From: Pogonophryne albipinna
Taxonomy: Eukaryota; Chordata; Actinopteri; Perciformes; Artedidraconidae
Length of the DNA: 64,000 bases
Direction of reading: 5' to 3'
Assembly: GCA_028583405.1 (NCBI GenBank)
Contig: CM053243.1
Span: 36,456,281 to 36,520,280, forward strand
A model generated the notes under the pieces. That model was not told where the DNA came from. It was given only the letters and a program-made list of their open reading frames with translations, and did no database searches. A program made the position numbers and the translations under genes. Positions 45,620 through 57,054 of the stretch are shown in pieces. Position 1 is the stretch's first letter. Every line of letters begins with the position of its first letter.

Positions 45620-47160
45620 TGTATAATTTCTTCAAATTCAGATTACATATCTTCTCTCTGTTACCTGACACTGTGTGTTTCTCTGTGTTTTTTCCTGATC
45701 AATATCTGTGCTGCCGTTCGATGAAGAGGCTGAAGAGAGTTTCATGGAGAGTGCCGGAAATGCTGAGTTTCTGAGAATCTGTGAATCACACGAGGAAAGT
45801 GTTGCCTAGTATCATTAATCCTCTTTTGATGTAATAAGATTACATAATAAGTACAGTCAGTGACACAGCAGATGGCTTTTTTGCTAAATGTGACAAATGA
45901 AACTGTTGTTTTTTAACTCACTGATTTCAAAAAAACATTTTTAATACATTTAAACGTCGCCTTTAATTTGAGGTAATCTAACCATTAATTTATTCAATAT
46001 TTCGAATTTATTTTCGCCTGAAATTGTGTTTTATTTAGTTTTGTTAATCATCTTTGGGCCACATCTTTTTATTAAAGGTGCAAAAGAGTTTGTATTATAA
46101 TATGAATCATACCTGCTAAACATTAGACTGTTTTCATTGTGAGCACATTAGCATGCTGGTGTTAGCATTCATCATCATTTAGTATAGCCTCGTGGCTCTG
46201 CAATAGCAATAGTTGTTGCATTAGTTTAATAATTTGACCTGGTGGTTTTTCCTGAAGGTTTCCAATCTGCTTATTCAGCCAAAGGTTCTGCCAGTATACT
46301 TCTTTACTCCTTTTTTGGGGGTCAGATAAATCGATCTGGTTGTCTGCCAGAACATGTGACCTTATCATCCTGCCGGGCTGTGTGATAATGTGAAGAGCAT
46401 TAAATATTCAGTTAAGAGGAAGTTGAGTGTCACTACATTATCTGAGATGTCAGGCATTTATTGATGACCTACCCTTATGTTAGAGCTGAGAGGACACATA
46501 CACACATGGAAACACACACATGTGGACTCACGCGCCGCGGACACACACTGAACCACTGGGAGTAATATTATTTGTTTGATAGATGTAGTCTATTTGTTTC
46601 ATGAATTATAGATCTCCCAAAATGTCATCCACACTCTGTGTATGATGACATCACCTTGACAGATGAGTCCTTTCAGCAGCACTTGCTGGAAGTTTTAACT
46701 CGGAAACGCAAAGGTTATTCAATCAATAAGTGAAGCTTTTTAAAACGCCTGGTTGTTTCCTCTACTGTGCTGAATTGTTAGTTAGACAGTATCTGCTATA
46801 CCGAAGCGTCTAGTGTGTACAGGCTGCTGGTAAACCTGCGGGATAATCTGCTTTTAGTTTGGCATCCTCAGCAGACAGACTTAAACAGATTTAAAGCTCG
46901 CCATTACATTTGCTTTGTTGCTTTAAGTTAAGCTACGGGCCTCTGATTAAATTAAAAACTTAAATCTTCATAATTTCTTTGGAAATGGAATTTGTCAATG
47001 AATGTGTAAAGGAGGATGTAGGAGAGAGAAAAGAGGATGTCTCAATTAGCCTGAAACAAACCTCCCCCCACCCTTCTGGCTCCACCTTCCTCCATTCATT
47101 CATTCAGACCCGGCCCTGGTGGAGAGGAAACTGCTGCCCCCTCTGGGATTTGCTATCATA
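45620..47160. other. Intergenic region upstream of SOCS4
   Basis: No coding or mobile feature recognised. It probably contains distal SOCS4 regulatory sequence, but I cannot point to specific sites. Confidence 0.4.
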
Positions 47161-47162
47161 AT

Positions 47163-47273
47163 TATATAGGAAGCGGACCGTCTGCTGTCTGTTAGAGCTG
47201 GAGCTGGCTGCAGGCGGGTCACACGTGTCTGCTCACTGTAACATGGATGTGGATGTTTGACACTTTTTGCAAG
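47163..47273 (+). promoter_or_regulatory. socs4: SOCS4 TATA-like promoter and noncoding first exon
   Basis: A TATA-like ATTATATAGG (47,161-47,170) lies about 30 bp upstream of a GC-richer stretch ending in the donor TGCAAG|GTAAGA (exon end 47,273). The next exon begins at 47,886 after TTTTGTCACAG. The exon carries a tiny upstream frame at about 47,243 (ATG, four codons, TGA). The start site is inferred from TATA spacing only. Confidence 0.55.
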
Positions 47274-47902
47274 GTAAGATAATCTCTTGCAATAACCTTC
47301 AAAGAGTTCAACACAACAGAGAGCGATTACCAGCCTTGGATGTTAAATATCTCGCTGCTCAGTTTAATAAGATTGTTGTTTTTGTATTTTCACAAACTGC
47401 TGCCATGACCAATTTAATATTAACAGACTATAACTAAAGTGTTCGAACAATAGCTTTGTAGGCTGTTTACCAAACTTTCTTTCTGAACCATCTCTGAATG
47501 AAGCAGGAAAAGTCTGTTGCCTGAGTAGATCAGATGTTAAGTCGACCAATGTCTTTTGCGGGAACTGATATATTTCCTGAACTCAGTTTTACTTTGATGT
47601 TTTCCACTGGAGGTGATCCAAATCAGCCTGCTAGTTTTGCACATATAAGCTGCAGCATTCCTGCACACAAAGAAAGAAGAAGGTTTTTTTGAATGGTTCT
47701 TTTTTAGTCGGTTAAGAAGAAACCAGCATTGCTCTTGTAAAATATTTAAGGAACCATTGATTTGGAGCGCAAGAGAGGAGCAGCACTTTTAGACTAATTA
47801 AAACTACATTTGAAATGTAACGTATTCATAATTTCATGCATTCATGTGTTTGACTCAGATATCCTTTTATTGAATTTTGTCACAGAGTAAGGAGAAGAAG
47901 AT

Positions 47903-49090
47903 ATGTCAGATAAGAAGCCACGAGGTTCAGACACTCGTCCCAAAAGTGGCTTCCGCAGTTGGAGTGCAGACAGTTATGTTTGGCGGGGAAAGAAACGCTC
48001 CAGGAGCTCTCGCAACGGGTCGAGTCCTGGAGGAATGGAGGTGGAGGGGACGGAGGAGCTGGGTGTGCGGTCAACATCGTGTCCGAGGCGGCGTAGAGAG
48101 AGAAAGTGTAGCTGCAGCACTCTCGGGGAAGCATTGACGTCTGCAGACATTGATGTGGTGTGTCGGAAGGCCTTGTCCCACCGCTCACTGCGACAAAAGT
48201 TTCAGGATGCTGTGGGTCAGTGTTTTCCTCTGCGCTCTCACCATCACCATCATCATCATCACCACCATTCATTGGGCTCCTCGCGACCCTTCTCAGTGCT
48301 CTTCTGGTCCAAACGCAAGATCCACGTCTCAGAGCTCATGCAGGAAAAGTGCCCCTTCTCGCCCAAATCTGAACTGGCCCGATGTTGGCACCTTATTAAA
48401 AATCAAGCCACCAACCAGAATGCCCTCATGAACATGGAGACTCCTCTCAAACCCAATGTCTCAACTTCCTCTACCTCCCCACCAACGACCCCTCTCTCCT
48501 GGGACGACATCTGCTGCTCTCCTGGGCCTGGAGGCACCAGTCTCGAGGACTGGGACCCTTCTTGTTCTCATGGGGAAGCGGAGGGCAGCTGTGGCCACAC
48601 TGACTACATCCTTGTTCCAGATCTTCTTCAGATCAACAACAGCTCCTGTTACTGGGGTGTGTTGAACCGCTTCGAGGCGGAGGAGCTGCTTGAGGGCAAA
48701 CCAGAGGGGACATTTCTGCTCCGAGACTCGGCCCAGGATGAGTTCCTCTTCTCAGTCAGCTTCCGCCGCTACAGCCGCTCCCTGCACGCACGCATTGAGC
48801 AGAACGACAAACGCTTCAGCTTTGATGTGCGCGACCCGTGCATGTACAGGGATCCCAGTGTGACGGGACTACTGAGACACTACAGTGACCCGGCCACCTG
48901 CCTCTTCTTTGAGCCCCTCCTTTCCAGGCCACTTCCAAGGACCTTCCCTTTCACCCTGCAGCACCTTTGCAGGACTGTGATCTGTAGCCACATCACCTAC
49001 CAGGGTATAGACAACCTGATGCTGCCCTACCAGCTCAGGGACTTCCTCCGCCAGTACCACATCAAGTGTGATGGGGCCTGCGCTGTGTGA
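47903..49090 (+). CDS. socs4: Suppressor of cytokine signalling 4-type protein (395 aa)
   Basis: Substrate adaptor of an Elongin B/C-Cullin5 ubiquitin ligase; SOCS4/5-type proteins dampen EGF-receptor and JAK signalling. Residues 94-166 (RSLRQKFQDAVGQCFP ... KRKIHVSELMQEKCPF ... WHLIK) form the N-terminal conserved block found only in SOCS4/SOCS5. A His10 run (113-122) interrupts it. The SH2 domain spans about 249-345, with the phosphotyrosine-binding Arg in FLLRDS (R274). The SOCS box follows: BC box TLQHLCRTVI (351-360) and Cul5-like LPYQLRDFLRQY (374-385). The coding sequence is one exon, as usual for SOCS genes; its acceptor is at 47,885/47,886 and the first ATG starts the frame. It is about 45 residues shorter than human SOCS4, mainly in the 170-235 linker. 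Linkage to WDHD1 favours SOCS4, but a teleost SOCS9-type name is possible. Confidence 0.93.
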   Translation: MSDKKPRGSDTRPKSGFRSWSADSYVWRGKKRSRSSRNGSSPGGMEVEGTEELGVRSTSCPRRRRERKCSCSTLGEALTSADIDVVCRKALSHRSLRQKFQDAVGQCFPLRSHHHHHHHHHHSLGSSRPFSVLFWSKRKIHVSELMQEKCPFSPKSELARCWHLIKNQATNQNALMNMETPLKPNVSTSSTSPPTTPLSWDDICCSPGPGGTSLEDWDPSCSHGEAEGSCGHTDYILVPDLLQINNSSCYWGVLNRFEAEELLEGKPEGTFLLRDSAQDEFLFSVSFRRYSRSLHARIEQNDKRFSFDVRDPCMYRDPSVTGLLRHYSDPATCLFFEPLLSRPLPRTFPFTLQHLCRTVICSHITYQGIDNLMLPYQLRDFLRQYHIKCDGACAV

Positions 49091-50797
49091 CAGTCCAAAG
49101 CAGGCCTCGTATTGAGGAAGGAAAATCTGCTGTTGAGGTCTAAATGGTGCATAACTGGAGAGTTCTTTAAGATATGTGTTGATCTGGATGTATCAAGAGG
49201 AAGAATAATTAAAGCCCCTTCTCTAAAGGTCTGAATCGATATACTATAAGAACAATTGGACAAAATGTGTATTTCTTCAGTACTAAGAGATGGTTTGAAA
49301 CTTTGAATGTTTTCTATCTGCCTTCGGGATAGCAACTGGAACCAAAGTCAAGGTACACTGAGACTAATAAGGCAAACATGTCCCCAACACTTATTGTGAA
49401 ATGTTGACTCTTGAAGTTGGAGCATTTTCCCATTTGACTTCAATTCAATCCGAGAGAAGCACTTTCCGTGGTTTCCTGAAACGATCCGCCTTTAATATAG
49501 CTTTATTTCATGCAAATATGAGGCTTAGTTATGGCCCGGTCCTGCTCACAATCAGTGCGCTCAGGCATAAGCAGAAGAGAGACTGAAACTGCATCTAGTA
49601 AATGTATTGAATTCTCTGTCAAGTTTCTAACAAAACAACATTTTAAGAACTCTTCCCTAGGGTGAAGAGGAACAGAGTGGTCCTCTCTAACATTGCCATA
49701 CAAATCCTGTTAAACAGTACAAGTCTAACAAACCACAAGGTTCTAACCACACCTCCCTCAAAAGATGGAGGCTGTCAACTACATTAACCTCCTTATGGTA
49801 AAATGTGCTTGGACAACCAGAAGAAGAGAGGACTATTTATCTGCTATACATATTGTGTTCAATTACTCGTTTGGCAGTGTCTGTGAGATAATTAGACATA
49901 TGGGGACAGAAAAAGACACTTTAGTGATAACTTGGTTGGAAGTGTTGTCTATGTATGGCTTCAAACAGTTCTTAACAAACATGGTTTCTTATGAAGAGGA
50001 ATTGAACTCATTCAATGGTACTGCATTCTTATCTGCAGCCACAAGATGGTGGAACAATTGCACGGATCAGAGATTTGGGAGGACTGTCTGCTTCATATGT
50101 GTTTCCTCATTTTAGCTGCTTCTTTACTGTTCATTCTCAGCTGAAGGATCTTCTGTAATTGAATATTTTAAAATCAGTTGTGCCTATACACTCTTCACAA
50201 GAATTGCTATTGTAAGACAGTTAACATGTTGAAGTTTTGGTGGCTTTAAAAGCTTAACACACTGCAAATGAAGGACACATTCATATAGAAAAAATCCAGG
50301 CAAATGAAAAAAAAAAAAAAAAAATACAGAAATGTTGCAGGACACAAAAAAAACAACAGAAAAACTTCTGAAAATGTCCGACATTTCCATTTTTAGCCAT
50401 TTGTTGACTGTTGGCATACTGATGAGATCTATTCATGTGATCAGAATACAAAGAAGGAAAACATTGTTTTGCTTCTGTAACTGTATTAACACGTTTTCTT
50501 CAATTAAGTGATGTTGTGAGAATGTTATTGTTTTTCTATATATGTAGAAAATCGTATCTTTACATGAAATGCTGCACATACAAATTGATGACGATGTTTT
50601 CTGTATTTGCTTGTATTTTTCTATTTGAATGTATGTTCTTAAGCTGCAGTGCTCCAAACTCTAAGGGCCACCATATGGACCGGAGTGCAGTACACTATAG
50701 GATGAAGCAGTTTTCTCGAAGTACTTGAATCACTGTGATTCCCCCCTTGAGGCCGTATATTGTATTCACTGCAACCCCCGATAGACAAACCAATAAA
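49091..50797 (+). other. socs4: SOCS4 3' UTR with AATAAA signal
   Basis: AT-rich sequence after the TGA at 49,088-49,090, without competing genes. A canonical AATAAA at 50,792-50,797 is the best polyadenylation signal, predicting a 3' UTR of about 1.7 kb. A poly-A run at about 50,306-50,323 is internal. The true end is not provable from sequence. Confidence 0.5.
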
Positions 50798-50799
50798 TG

Positions 50800-51750
50800 C
50801 CATTTAGACTGCTTCTGTCGTTTGACTGTCTCAGGTTTCTTGTCATCTCTAGACCAATTTAACGGTGCAGCTCAAGTCATGCTTATCCATCCATGCCTGT
50901 TCATGCTGCAGCTGAGGGCGGTGTCACAGTCAGACAGGCTAATGGTATGGAAAATGCTGCTTTTCAAGTTTTGCTCTGAAAACAATTCATCCCGCTCTCT
51001 GCAAAGGACACCTCTAAATGCCAGCGCTTCAGCAGAGCAAATGAAGAGATAAGGACATGAAAAAGATTATTTCTCCCATCATAAGTGGACTGGAATTCAG
51101 ATGTTTCAATTGATTCATGTGTCATTCAGTCTCCCTCTGACCAACAGTGTAAATCAGCCCTGAGGGTATACACGTATATAAAATATTCATCATACGGTCA
51201 TTAGGTTTTCAGGCACAAACACTTTGCGTTAGAACTTTTCATACAGATGTCAGTGTTTCACTCCAACACAGCTTGTATGTTGATGGACCGGTTCTTTTTA
51301 GATTTGTTGTGAATTTCACTATTACTGTTGAGGTTTAGATGTGGGGAATCATCTGGTTTGGGCCAGAAGAATACATTTTTGCCACAAAACTGGGCTAATT
51401 TATGTCTTAAAAAGAGATTAATTCAAGGCTTACATTTGAGCAACACTAACCTCAGGCAAACTCATAACATAGATGGAATCAACTAAAGAGTCAATATGCC
51501 TTCTTATAAAAGACCTTTTCAATTGTCACAGTAGGAAAGCAAAAATGTAAATAATACAATGGCTCAATTCCATTAAGGTACTTCAGTCTCAGTATTTTTG
51601 TGTGCATGCTGGCTCACTGTCATATTGTTATGAATTACAGGGACATCGCAATTTGTAACCTGTGCCTTTCCTACAATGACTTAAATACAGTACATTAGTC
51701 CCAATTAAAGTGGAGTGCCACTGAATGTCATTTGTGAAACATAACTAACT
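50800..51750. other. Intergenic, no feature recognised
   Basis: Between the SOCS4 3' end and the Tc1 element. No supported feature. Confidence 0.4.
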
Positions 51751-51751
51751 A

Positions 51752-53355
51752 CAGTGGGGCAAAAAAGTATTTAGTCAGCCACCAATTGTGCAAGTTCTCC
51801 CACTTAAAAAGATGAGAGAGGCCTTTACATTTCATCCTAGGTATACCTCAACTATGAGATACAAAATGAGAAAAAAAAATTCCAGAAAATCACATTGTCT
51901 GATTTTTAAAGAATTTATTTGCAAATTATGGTGGAAAATAAGTATTTGGTCAATAACAAAAGTTCATCTCAATACTTTGTTATATACCCTTTGTTGGCAA
52001 TGACAGAGGTCAAACGTTTTCTGTAAGTCTTCACAAGGTTTCCACACACTGTTGCTGGTATTTTGGCCCATTCCTCCATGCAGATCTCCTCTAGAGCAGT
52101 GATGTTTTGGGGCTGTCGCTGGGCAACACGGACTTTCAACTCCCTCCAAAGATTTTCTATGGGGTTGAGATCTGGAGACTGGCTAGGCCACTCCAGGACC
52201 TTGAAATGCTTCTTACGAAGCCTCTCCTTCGTTGCCCGGGCGGTGTGTTTGGGATCATTGTCATGCTGAAAGACACAGCCACGTTTCATCTTCAATGCCC
52301 TTGCTGATGGAAGGAGGTTGTCACTCAAAATCTCACGATACATGGCCCCATTCATTCTTTCCTTTACACGGATCAGTCGTCCTGTTCCCTCTGCAGAAAA
52401 ACAGCCCCAAAGCATGATGTTTCCACCCCCATGTTTCACAGTAGGTATGGTGTTCTTTGGATGCAACTCAGCATTCTTTCTCCTCCAAACAGGTCTAGTT
52501 GAGTTTTTACCAAAAAGTTCTATTTTGGTTTCATCTGACCATATGACATTCTTCCAATCCTCTTCTGGATCATCTAAATGCTCTCTAGCAAACTTCAGAC
52601 GGGCCTGGACATGTACTGGCTTAAGCAGGGGGACACGTCTGGCACTGCAGGATTTGAGTCCCTTGTGGCGTAGTGTGTTACTGAAAGTAGCCTTTGTTAC
52701 TTTGGTCCCAGCTCTCTGCAGGTCATTGACTAGGTCCCCCCGTATGGTTCTGGGATTTTTGCTCACCGTTCTTGTGATCATTTTGACCCCACGGGGTGAG
52801 ATCTTGCGTGGAGCCCCAGATCGAGGGAGATTATCAGTGGTCTTGTATGTCTTCCATTTTCTAATAATTGCTCCCACAGTTGATTTCTTCACACCAAGCT
52901 GCTTACCTATTGCAGATTCAGTCTTCCCAGCCTGGTGCAGGTCTACAATTTTGTTTCTGGTGTCCTTTGACAGCTCTTTGGTCTTGGCCATAGTGGAGTT
53001 TGGAGTGTGACTGTTTGAGGTTGTGGACAGGTGTCTTTTATACTGATAACGAGTTCAAACAAGTGCCATTAATACAGTTAACAAGTGGAGGACAGAGGAG
53101 GCTCTTAAAGAAGAAGTTACAGGTCTGTGAGAGCCAGAAATCTTGTTTGTTTGTAGGTGACCAAATACTCATTTTACCGAGGAATTTACCAATTAATTCA
53201 TTAAAAATCCTACAATGTGATTTCCTGGATTCTTTCCCCCCATTCTGTCTCTCATAGTTGAGGTATACCTAGGATGAAAATTACAGGCCTCTCATCTTTT
53301 TAAGTGGGAGAACTTGCACAATTGGTGGCTGACTAAATACTTTTTTGCCCCACTG
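51752..53355 (-). mobile_element. Tc1/mariner transposon, full length, 1,604 bp
   Basis: Ends CAGTGGGGCAAAAAAGTATT in inverted orientation, flanked by the TA duplication (51,750-51,751 and 53,356-53,357). The outer roughly 70 bp of the two ends are identical, and similarity extends to about 200 bp. Each arm holds an inner direct-repeat version of the tip: GGAAAATAAGTATTTGGTCA at about 51,934 and, on the other arm, GGTAAAATGAGTATTTGGTC. This is the IR/DR layout known from fish Tc1 elements such as Sleeping Beauty. It encloses one uninterrupted transposase gene. Confidence 0.96.
51969..52991 (-). CDS. Tc1-like transposase (340 aa, DD34E)
   Basis: Cut-and-paste transposase acting on the flanking inverted repeats. 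Residues 1-110 form the paired-like DNA-binding region: two helix-turn-helix units, with [20 protein letters not shown] in the first and an [14 protein letters not shown] second, joined by a basic linker with [11 protein letters not shown]. The DDE catalytic domain follows: D in [14 protein letters not shown] in [13 protein letters not shown] in [13 protein letters not shown]. The spacing between the last two fits DD34E. The glycine-rich [14 protein letters not shown] block is present. The frame is complete from ATG to stop (52,991 to 51,969) with no stop or frameshift and is the normal family length, so the protein may be functional. The 230-codon frame on the opposite strand is its shadow. 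Confidence 0.97.
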   Translation of the reverse strand: MAKTKELSKDTRNKIVDLHQAGKTESAIGKQLGVKKSTVGAIIRKWKTYKTTDNLPRSGAPRKISPRGVKMITRTVSKNPRTIRGDLVNDLQRAGTKVTKATFSNTLRHKGLKSCSARRVPLLKPVHVQARLKFAREHLDDPEEDWKNVIWSDETKIELFGKNSTRPVWRRKNAELHPKNTIPTVKHGGGNIMLWGCFSAEGTGRLIRVKERMNGAMYREILSDNLLPSARALKMKRGCVFQHDNDPKHTARATKERLRKKHFKVLEWPSQSPDLNPIENLWRELKVRVAQRQPQNITALEEICMEEWAKIPATVCGNLVKTYRKRLTSVIANKGYITKY

Positions 53356-53359
53356 TACA

Positions 53360-54960
53360 TTTCTCAAGTACTGTATTATGAGGTAATTGTACTTCTCTAC
53401 TACGTTGCTCAGGCTTTTTACTCAACTTCATTAATTTGTCACTCAAAGTCACTAATTGAATTGAATTAGTTGCAGTTTTAGGAGTGGGGCATCAAATGCA
53501 CCAAACACAAGATTTCTCTATTCTCTTACAGATCCTTGATATGTGCAGGCATGATGTTTCTCCTGGTGAGCAAGCCCACTATGGGTTACAATAAGATTTA
53601 TATAATACAAACAGAGCCATAAAACACATTTTTGTAACAGAAGCCCCTCAGAAAAGCCAGAGACATTTTCATCTATGTGCCGTAAAACAATTAGATGACC
53701 TGATGAACCAGGGTCACTGTTTATTTGAGTTCACAGAGGTCACTGCATGCATGCATAGACTCCCCCCAGAGACTCAAAATAGAATAAGTCCTGCAGTGTA
53801 ACACGACTATGTGATAACATTTCATAAAGAGTACATTTAATTAACCATTACCAAAATTCCCTTGATGTTACAAAGAAATGTGCTCACATTTTTTATATAA
53901 AAAAATAGTTTCTCGTAAATCACAACTTTATTAAAGAGCAATACTAACTCACTAGAGGTAATCAGCTTTAATGAACTAAGATCTCACATGCTACTGTATA
54001 TCTAGGTGATTGTGATCCTTTTAACTTTCTACATGTTAACGCTCAGTCAGGGTTCAATAGCAAGAGCCACATCTATTGATTTTCCTGCACAACATACATA
54101 CAATATTGATGTTTTCTTGTATGATCCTGTTAGCCAGCATCAATATTTAGATTAGATTATATTTATAATATATTTTATATCCAAATCTGAGAAATTATGT
54201 GTAATGTTTTTGAGCTCATTGGGGACATGTATAACACAACATATCAGGCAAGTTGTACATGTACATCTTCACACCCTGATTCTTTCACACTGTTATATTT
54301 CAGGGATGTAATAATACTTACACAGCTGTCGGCCAACAGAACACTTCCTGTTGCACCGATCAAACTCTCCCCTGAGACGCTGTCGGCTTAATGACAAGAA
54401 TAAAGACTTTGTGTTGTGATGTTTTGAATTTGTTCAGAATGAACAAAAGGGAGGCTTGTGTGCTATTTTTGCAGATTAAGGGTGGGTGTTTCTGCATCAC
54501 CATTGTTTAAGCTCACAGAAACAGTATTTAGTAAATCCGGAGATACTATTTATTTGCAATAAAATGTGTGTAGGCTTATGCATTTAATTGGTTTATGTAA
54601 ATTCACTTCGTGTTTCAGTTGTTGTTTCATACAACAATATTACATATTACAACTATTATTATGCTCATTTGACCCGACCGATGATTAAATACAGTGATAT
54701 TGAAAAAAGGACAGCTGATGCAGAGCTCAAAGTGACCACTCCAAGGAAGGGATTCATAATTTATTTTAAATGCCTGTTGCCTCGTCTCATCTCTCCTCGA
54801 ATCTCTTCCTCACCTCCCAAGAGAGGCGAGGAGTCGAGGGAGGAAAGAGGAGTCGAAGAGGTGATAACTTGAGAAAGGACCCCTGACTGGGTAGTGAGAA
54901 CTGCACTGACAGATCCATGCAGGTAGCTTAGACGTAGGAGGGATTTAGACAACTGCGTCA
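53360..54960. other. Intergenic between Tc1 and the WDHD1 promoter
   Basis: AT-rich and without a gene. The segment ending CAAGAATAAAGACTTTGTGT (about 54,398-54,417) looks like a decayed retroposon tail or processed 3' end, but nothing upstream supports it. An imperfect palindrome of CTCCTCG/GGCGAGGAG repeats lies at about 54,795-54,860. Confidence 0.4.
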
Positions 54961-55055
54961 TGACGTAGCTGGCGGGAGTCGTGACGCTCGGTTCCTTGTT
55001 TTTAACGCAGCGCGGGAGATTTAGGAGCAGAGGAACAGAGTCAACCGGGGAAGTT
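54955..55055 (+). promoter_or_regulatory. wdhd1: WDHD1 promoter and noncoding first exon
   Basis: A GC/CpG-rich stretch without a TATA box. It includes TGACGTAGC (54,961), AGCTGGCGGGAGTC (E2F-like, about 54,968-54,981) and GCAGCGCGGGAGAT (a second E2F-like core, about 55,007-55,020). E2F control would suit a replication gene but is inferred from motifs only. The noncoding exon ends at 55,055, before the donor GTAAGTTG. The next exon starts at 55,295. Confidence 0.55.
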
Positions 55056-55310
55056 GTAAGTTGTCAAAACATTTTTTCAGCCATATATAGTTAGACAACA
55101 TTTCAAATGAGTCAAAGTTAAACGTGTATTCCCGTAAACACCGTCTAATGTTCCGACCGTTGAGTTTGAAACAGCGTTAGTTAGCTGCAGTGGCTGTATT
55201 GTTAGCGTCAACATGGCCAGGTCGGGCATAGGTGTAATGTTGAAGTGTTAGTGCTACCTTAATGCATGTATTACTGTGTTCTTCTGCTCTTCAGTTTGGT
55301 AGCTTTGAAA

Positions 55311-55387
55311 ATGCCTTGTGAGAGGAAGCCAATGCGCTACGGCCACTCGGAGGGACACACCGAGGTCTGCTTCGACGACTCTGGGAA
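55311..55387 (+). CDS. wdhd1: WDHD1 (AND-1/Ctf4) coding exon with start codon
   Basis: The exon begins at 55,295 after CTGCTCTTCAG. The ATG at 55,311 opens MPCERKPMRYGHSEGHTEVC, then FDDSGK, and the exon ends at 55,387 before GTGAGT with two bases of a Lys codon (77 nt). This is the conserved N-terminus of WDHD1, the trimeric replisome hub that couples the CMG helicase to DNA polymerase alpha. GHTEVCFDDSG is the first strand set of the N-terminal WD40 propeller. Confidence 0.96.
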
Positions 55388-55829
55388 GTGAGTCTGATGT
55401 TAAACGGTCTTCATATTCATGTTGCCACAAAGTAACGATACTGCACTTAACTACGATTTTGAGGAAACTGTTCTTTATTTGAGTCCATCCATTTTCTGCT
55501 ATTTCAACTGCTATAAGTTGTGTGTGAACTGAAATTGCTTTGTGGATTCTGAATAAGTCTGCAAACAAATAAATAAACCAATTGGTATCTATTGTTATAG
55601 CCTAGGTGAAGATAAGATAATAGTCGTAATTGCATGAATCTTACTTGTAATAGAACATCTCTACACTGTGGTATTGCTAGCTTTGCTTGCATAAAATATC
55701 TGAGTACTTTCAACCTTTGTGTGTCTAAGTCACTGTAGCACACTCAATTAAAATAGCTCTCAAACTGCTTTCAAACGTTGTTCCTGCTTCATAATATTTC
55801 CATAAACTGATCCAACCATACATCCTCAG

Positions 55830-55941
55830 GTTCATTGTAACCTGCGGGAATGATGGAGATGTTCGGATATGGGAGGGTCTGGATGATGATGATCCAAAGT
55901 TCATCACGGTCGGGGAAAAGGCTTACTCTCTCGCACTCAAG
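55830..55941 (+). CDS. wdhd1: WDHD1 coding exon (WD40 repeat 1)
   Basis: 112 nt after CATCCTCAG. The first base completes the Lys codon, then 37 codons read FIVTCGNDGDVRIWEGLDDD, then DPKFITVGEKAYSLALK. The VRIWE segment is the WD signature of the first blade. The donor is GTCGGT, an unusual match to consensus (C at +3), but the reading phase into the next exon is exact. Confidence 0.95.
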
Positions 55942-56050
55942 GTCGGTCATCTGTCTTCTGGTTCTGTAGTGACGTGTTTCTACTAAAGATATATTTTTCT
56001 AAAGAATCAGCTGTCAGTGGAGGATTAATATGTGTTTTCCTTTTACACAG

Positions 56051-56202
56051 AACAACAAGCTGGTGACAGCGAGCTCCAACAACACGGTGCAGATCCACAC
56101 TTTTCCTGACGGAGATCCAGATGGCATCCTGACCCGGTTCACCACCAACGCCACACATGTCACCTTCAACAGCAGCGGCTCCAGGGTCGCTGCAGGATCC
56201 AG
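56051..56202 (+). CDS. wdhd1: WDHD1 coding exon (WD40 region)
   Basis: 152 nt after TTTTACACAG: NNKLVTASSNNTVQIHTFPD, then GDPDGILTRFTTNATHVTFN and SSGSRVAAGS, ending with AG of a split Ser codon before GTACCT. The sequence tracks mammalian WDHD1 closely without gaps. The following intron is 7.7 kb and is filled mostly by nested transposons. Confidence 0.96.
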
Positions 56203-57054
56203 GTACCTACGATCACTTCTGAGAACTAGAGCTAGAAGCAGGAGATGAGTCATCACCTTGCTCTATCCATTCATTAACACCTCTAAAGCTCACTAGTTTG
56301 TTTTACCCATTCAAACCAAAACGTTGTGGTTTTGTGTGGTGTTATAACTTGTTTATATGACCTTACCAAAAAGTAGGTTCAGCACATTCTCCTTTTTTTT
56401 TTACTTTGACTTTTGGACAGAGACAGACGATCTTGTCCCCGTGTTTTCATTCCTATCCTAAGCTAAGCTACCCAGCTGCTGACAGAAGCTGCATATTTAT
56501 GGTTCATACATGATTGAAGTATCAACTGTCTCGTTATTAAATCATCTTATATAACACCTTTGACAACAAAGAACAGCATAAACAACACAAAAACCGAAAG
56601 GATTAGCATTGGAGTGAAATTGTTAAAGGTGGGGTAGGTAATTCACTTCAGAAACACTTTTTGTTATATTCCATGGAATGCTCTTAACATCCCGATAGTA
56701 ATGATTACATTAAATGCTTTGACAATAAATACATAAAAAAATGTCATCTGTGGAAGTCGTGGCGCTGTAAAAAGCACGACCAACCATTTTAGCCATGGTC
56801 TTCATGCCTGTCAGCCTTCCATCTCGTGCACAAACTTATCTCGTGCCCTCATTGGTCATGTGCGCGTTCGTGTGTGTTGGAGGAGGGGCTCTGTAAGGAA
56901 GTCTGAAGGAAGAGGCAGATTTTTTCCGGCTGTGTACTTTCAAATTCTAGCGCACTCGAGCTAGTTTCTCCATTCTTACTGTTAGGGAAATAATTGTCCT
57001 GGACTCCTAGATATGACGTGCATGACCAACCCTGACGTCTGTTATCTCCTTTAA

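Noticed and set aside
47880..48272. 130-codon minus frame over the start of SOCS4
   Set aside because: Antisense to a well-supported SOCS4 coding exon; no domain.
52318..53010. 230-codon plus-strand frame
   Set aside because: Shadow of the Tc1 transposase on the opposite strand.
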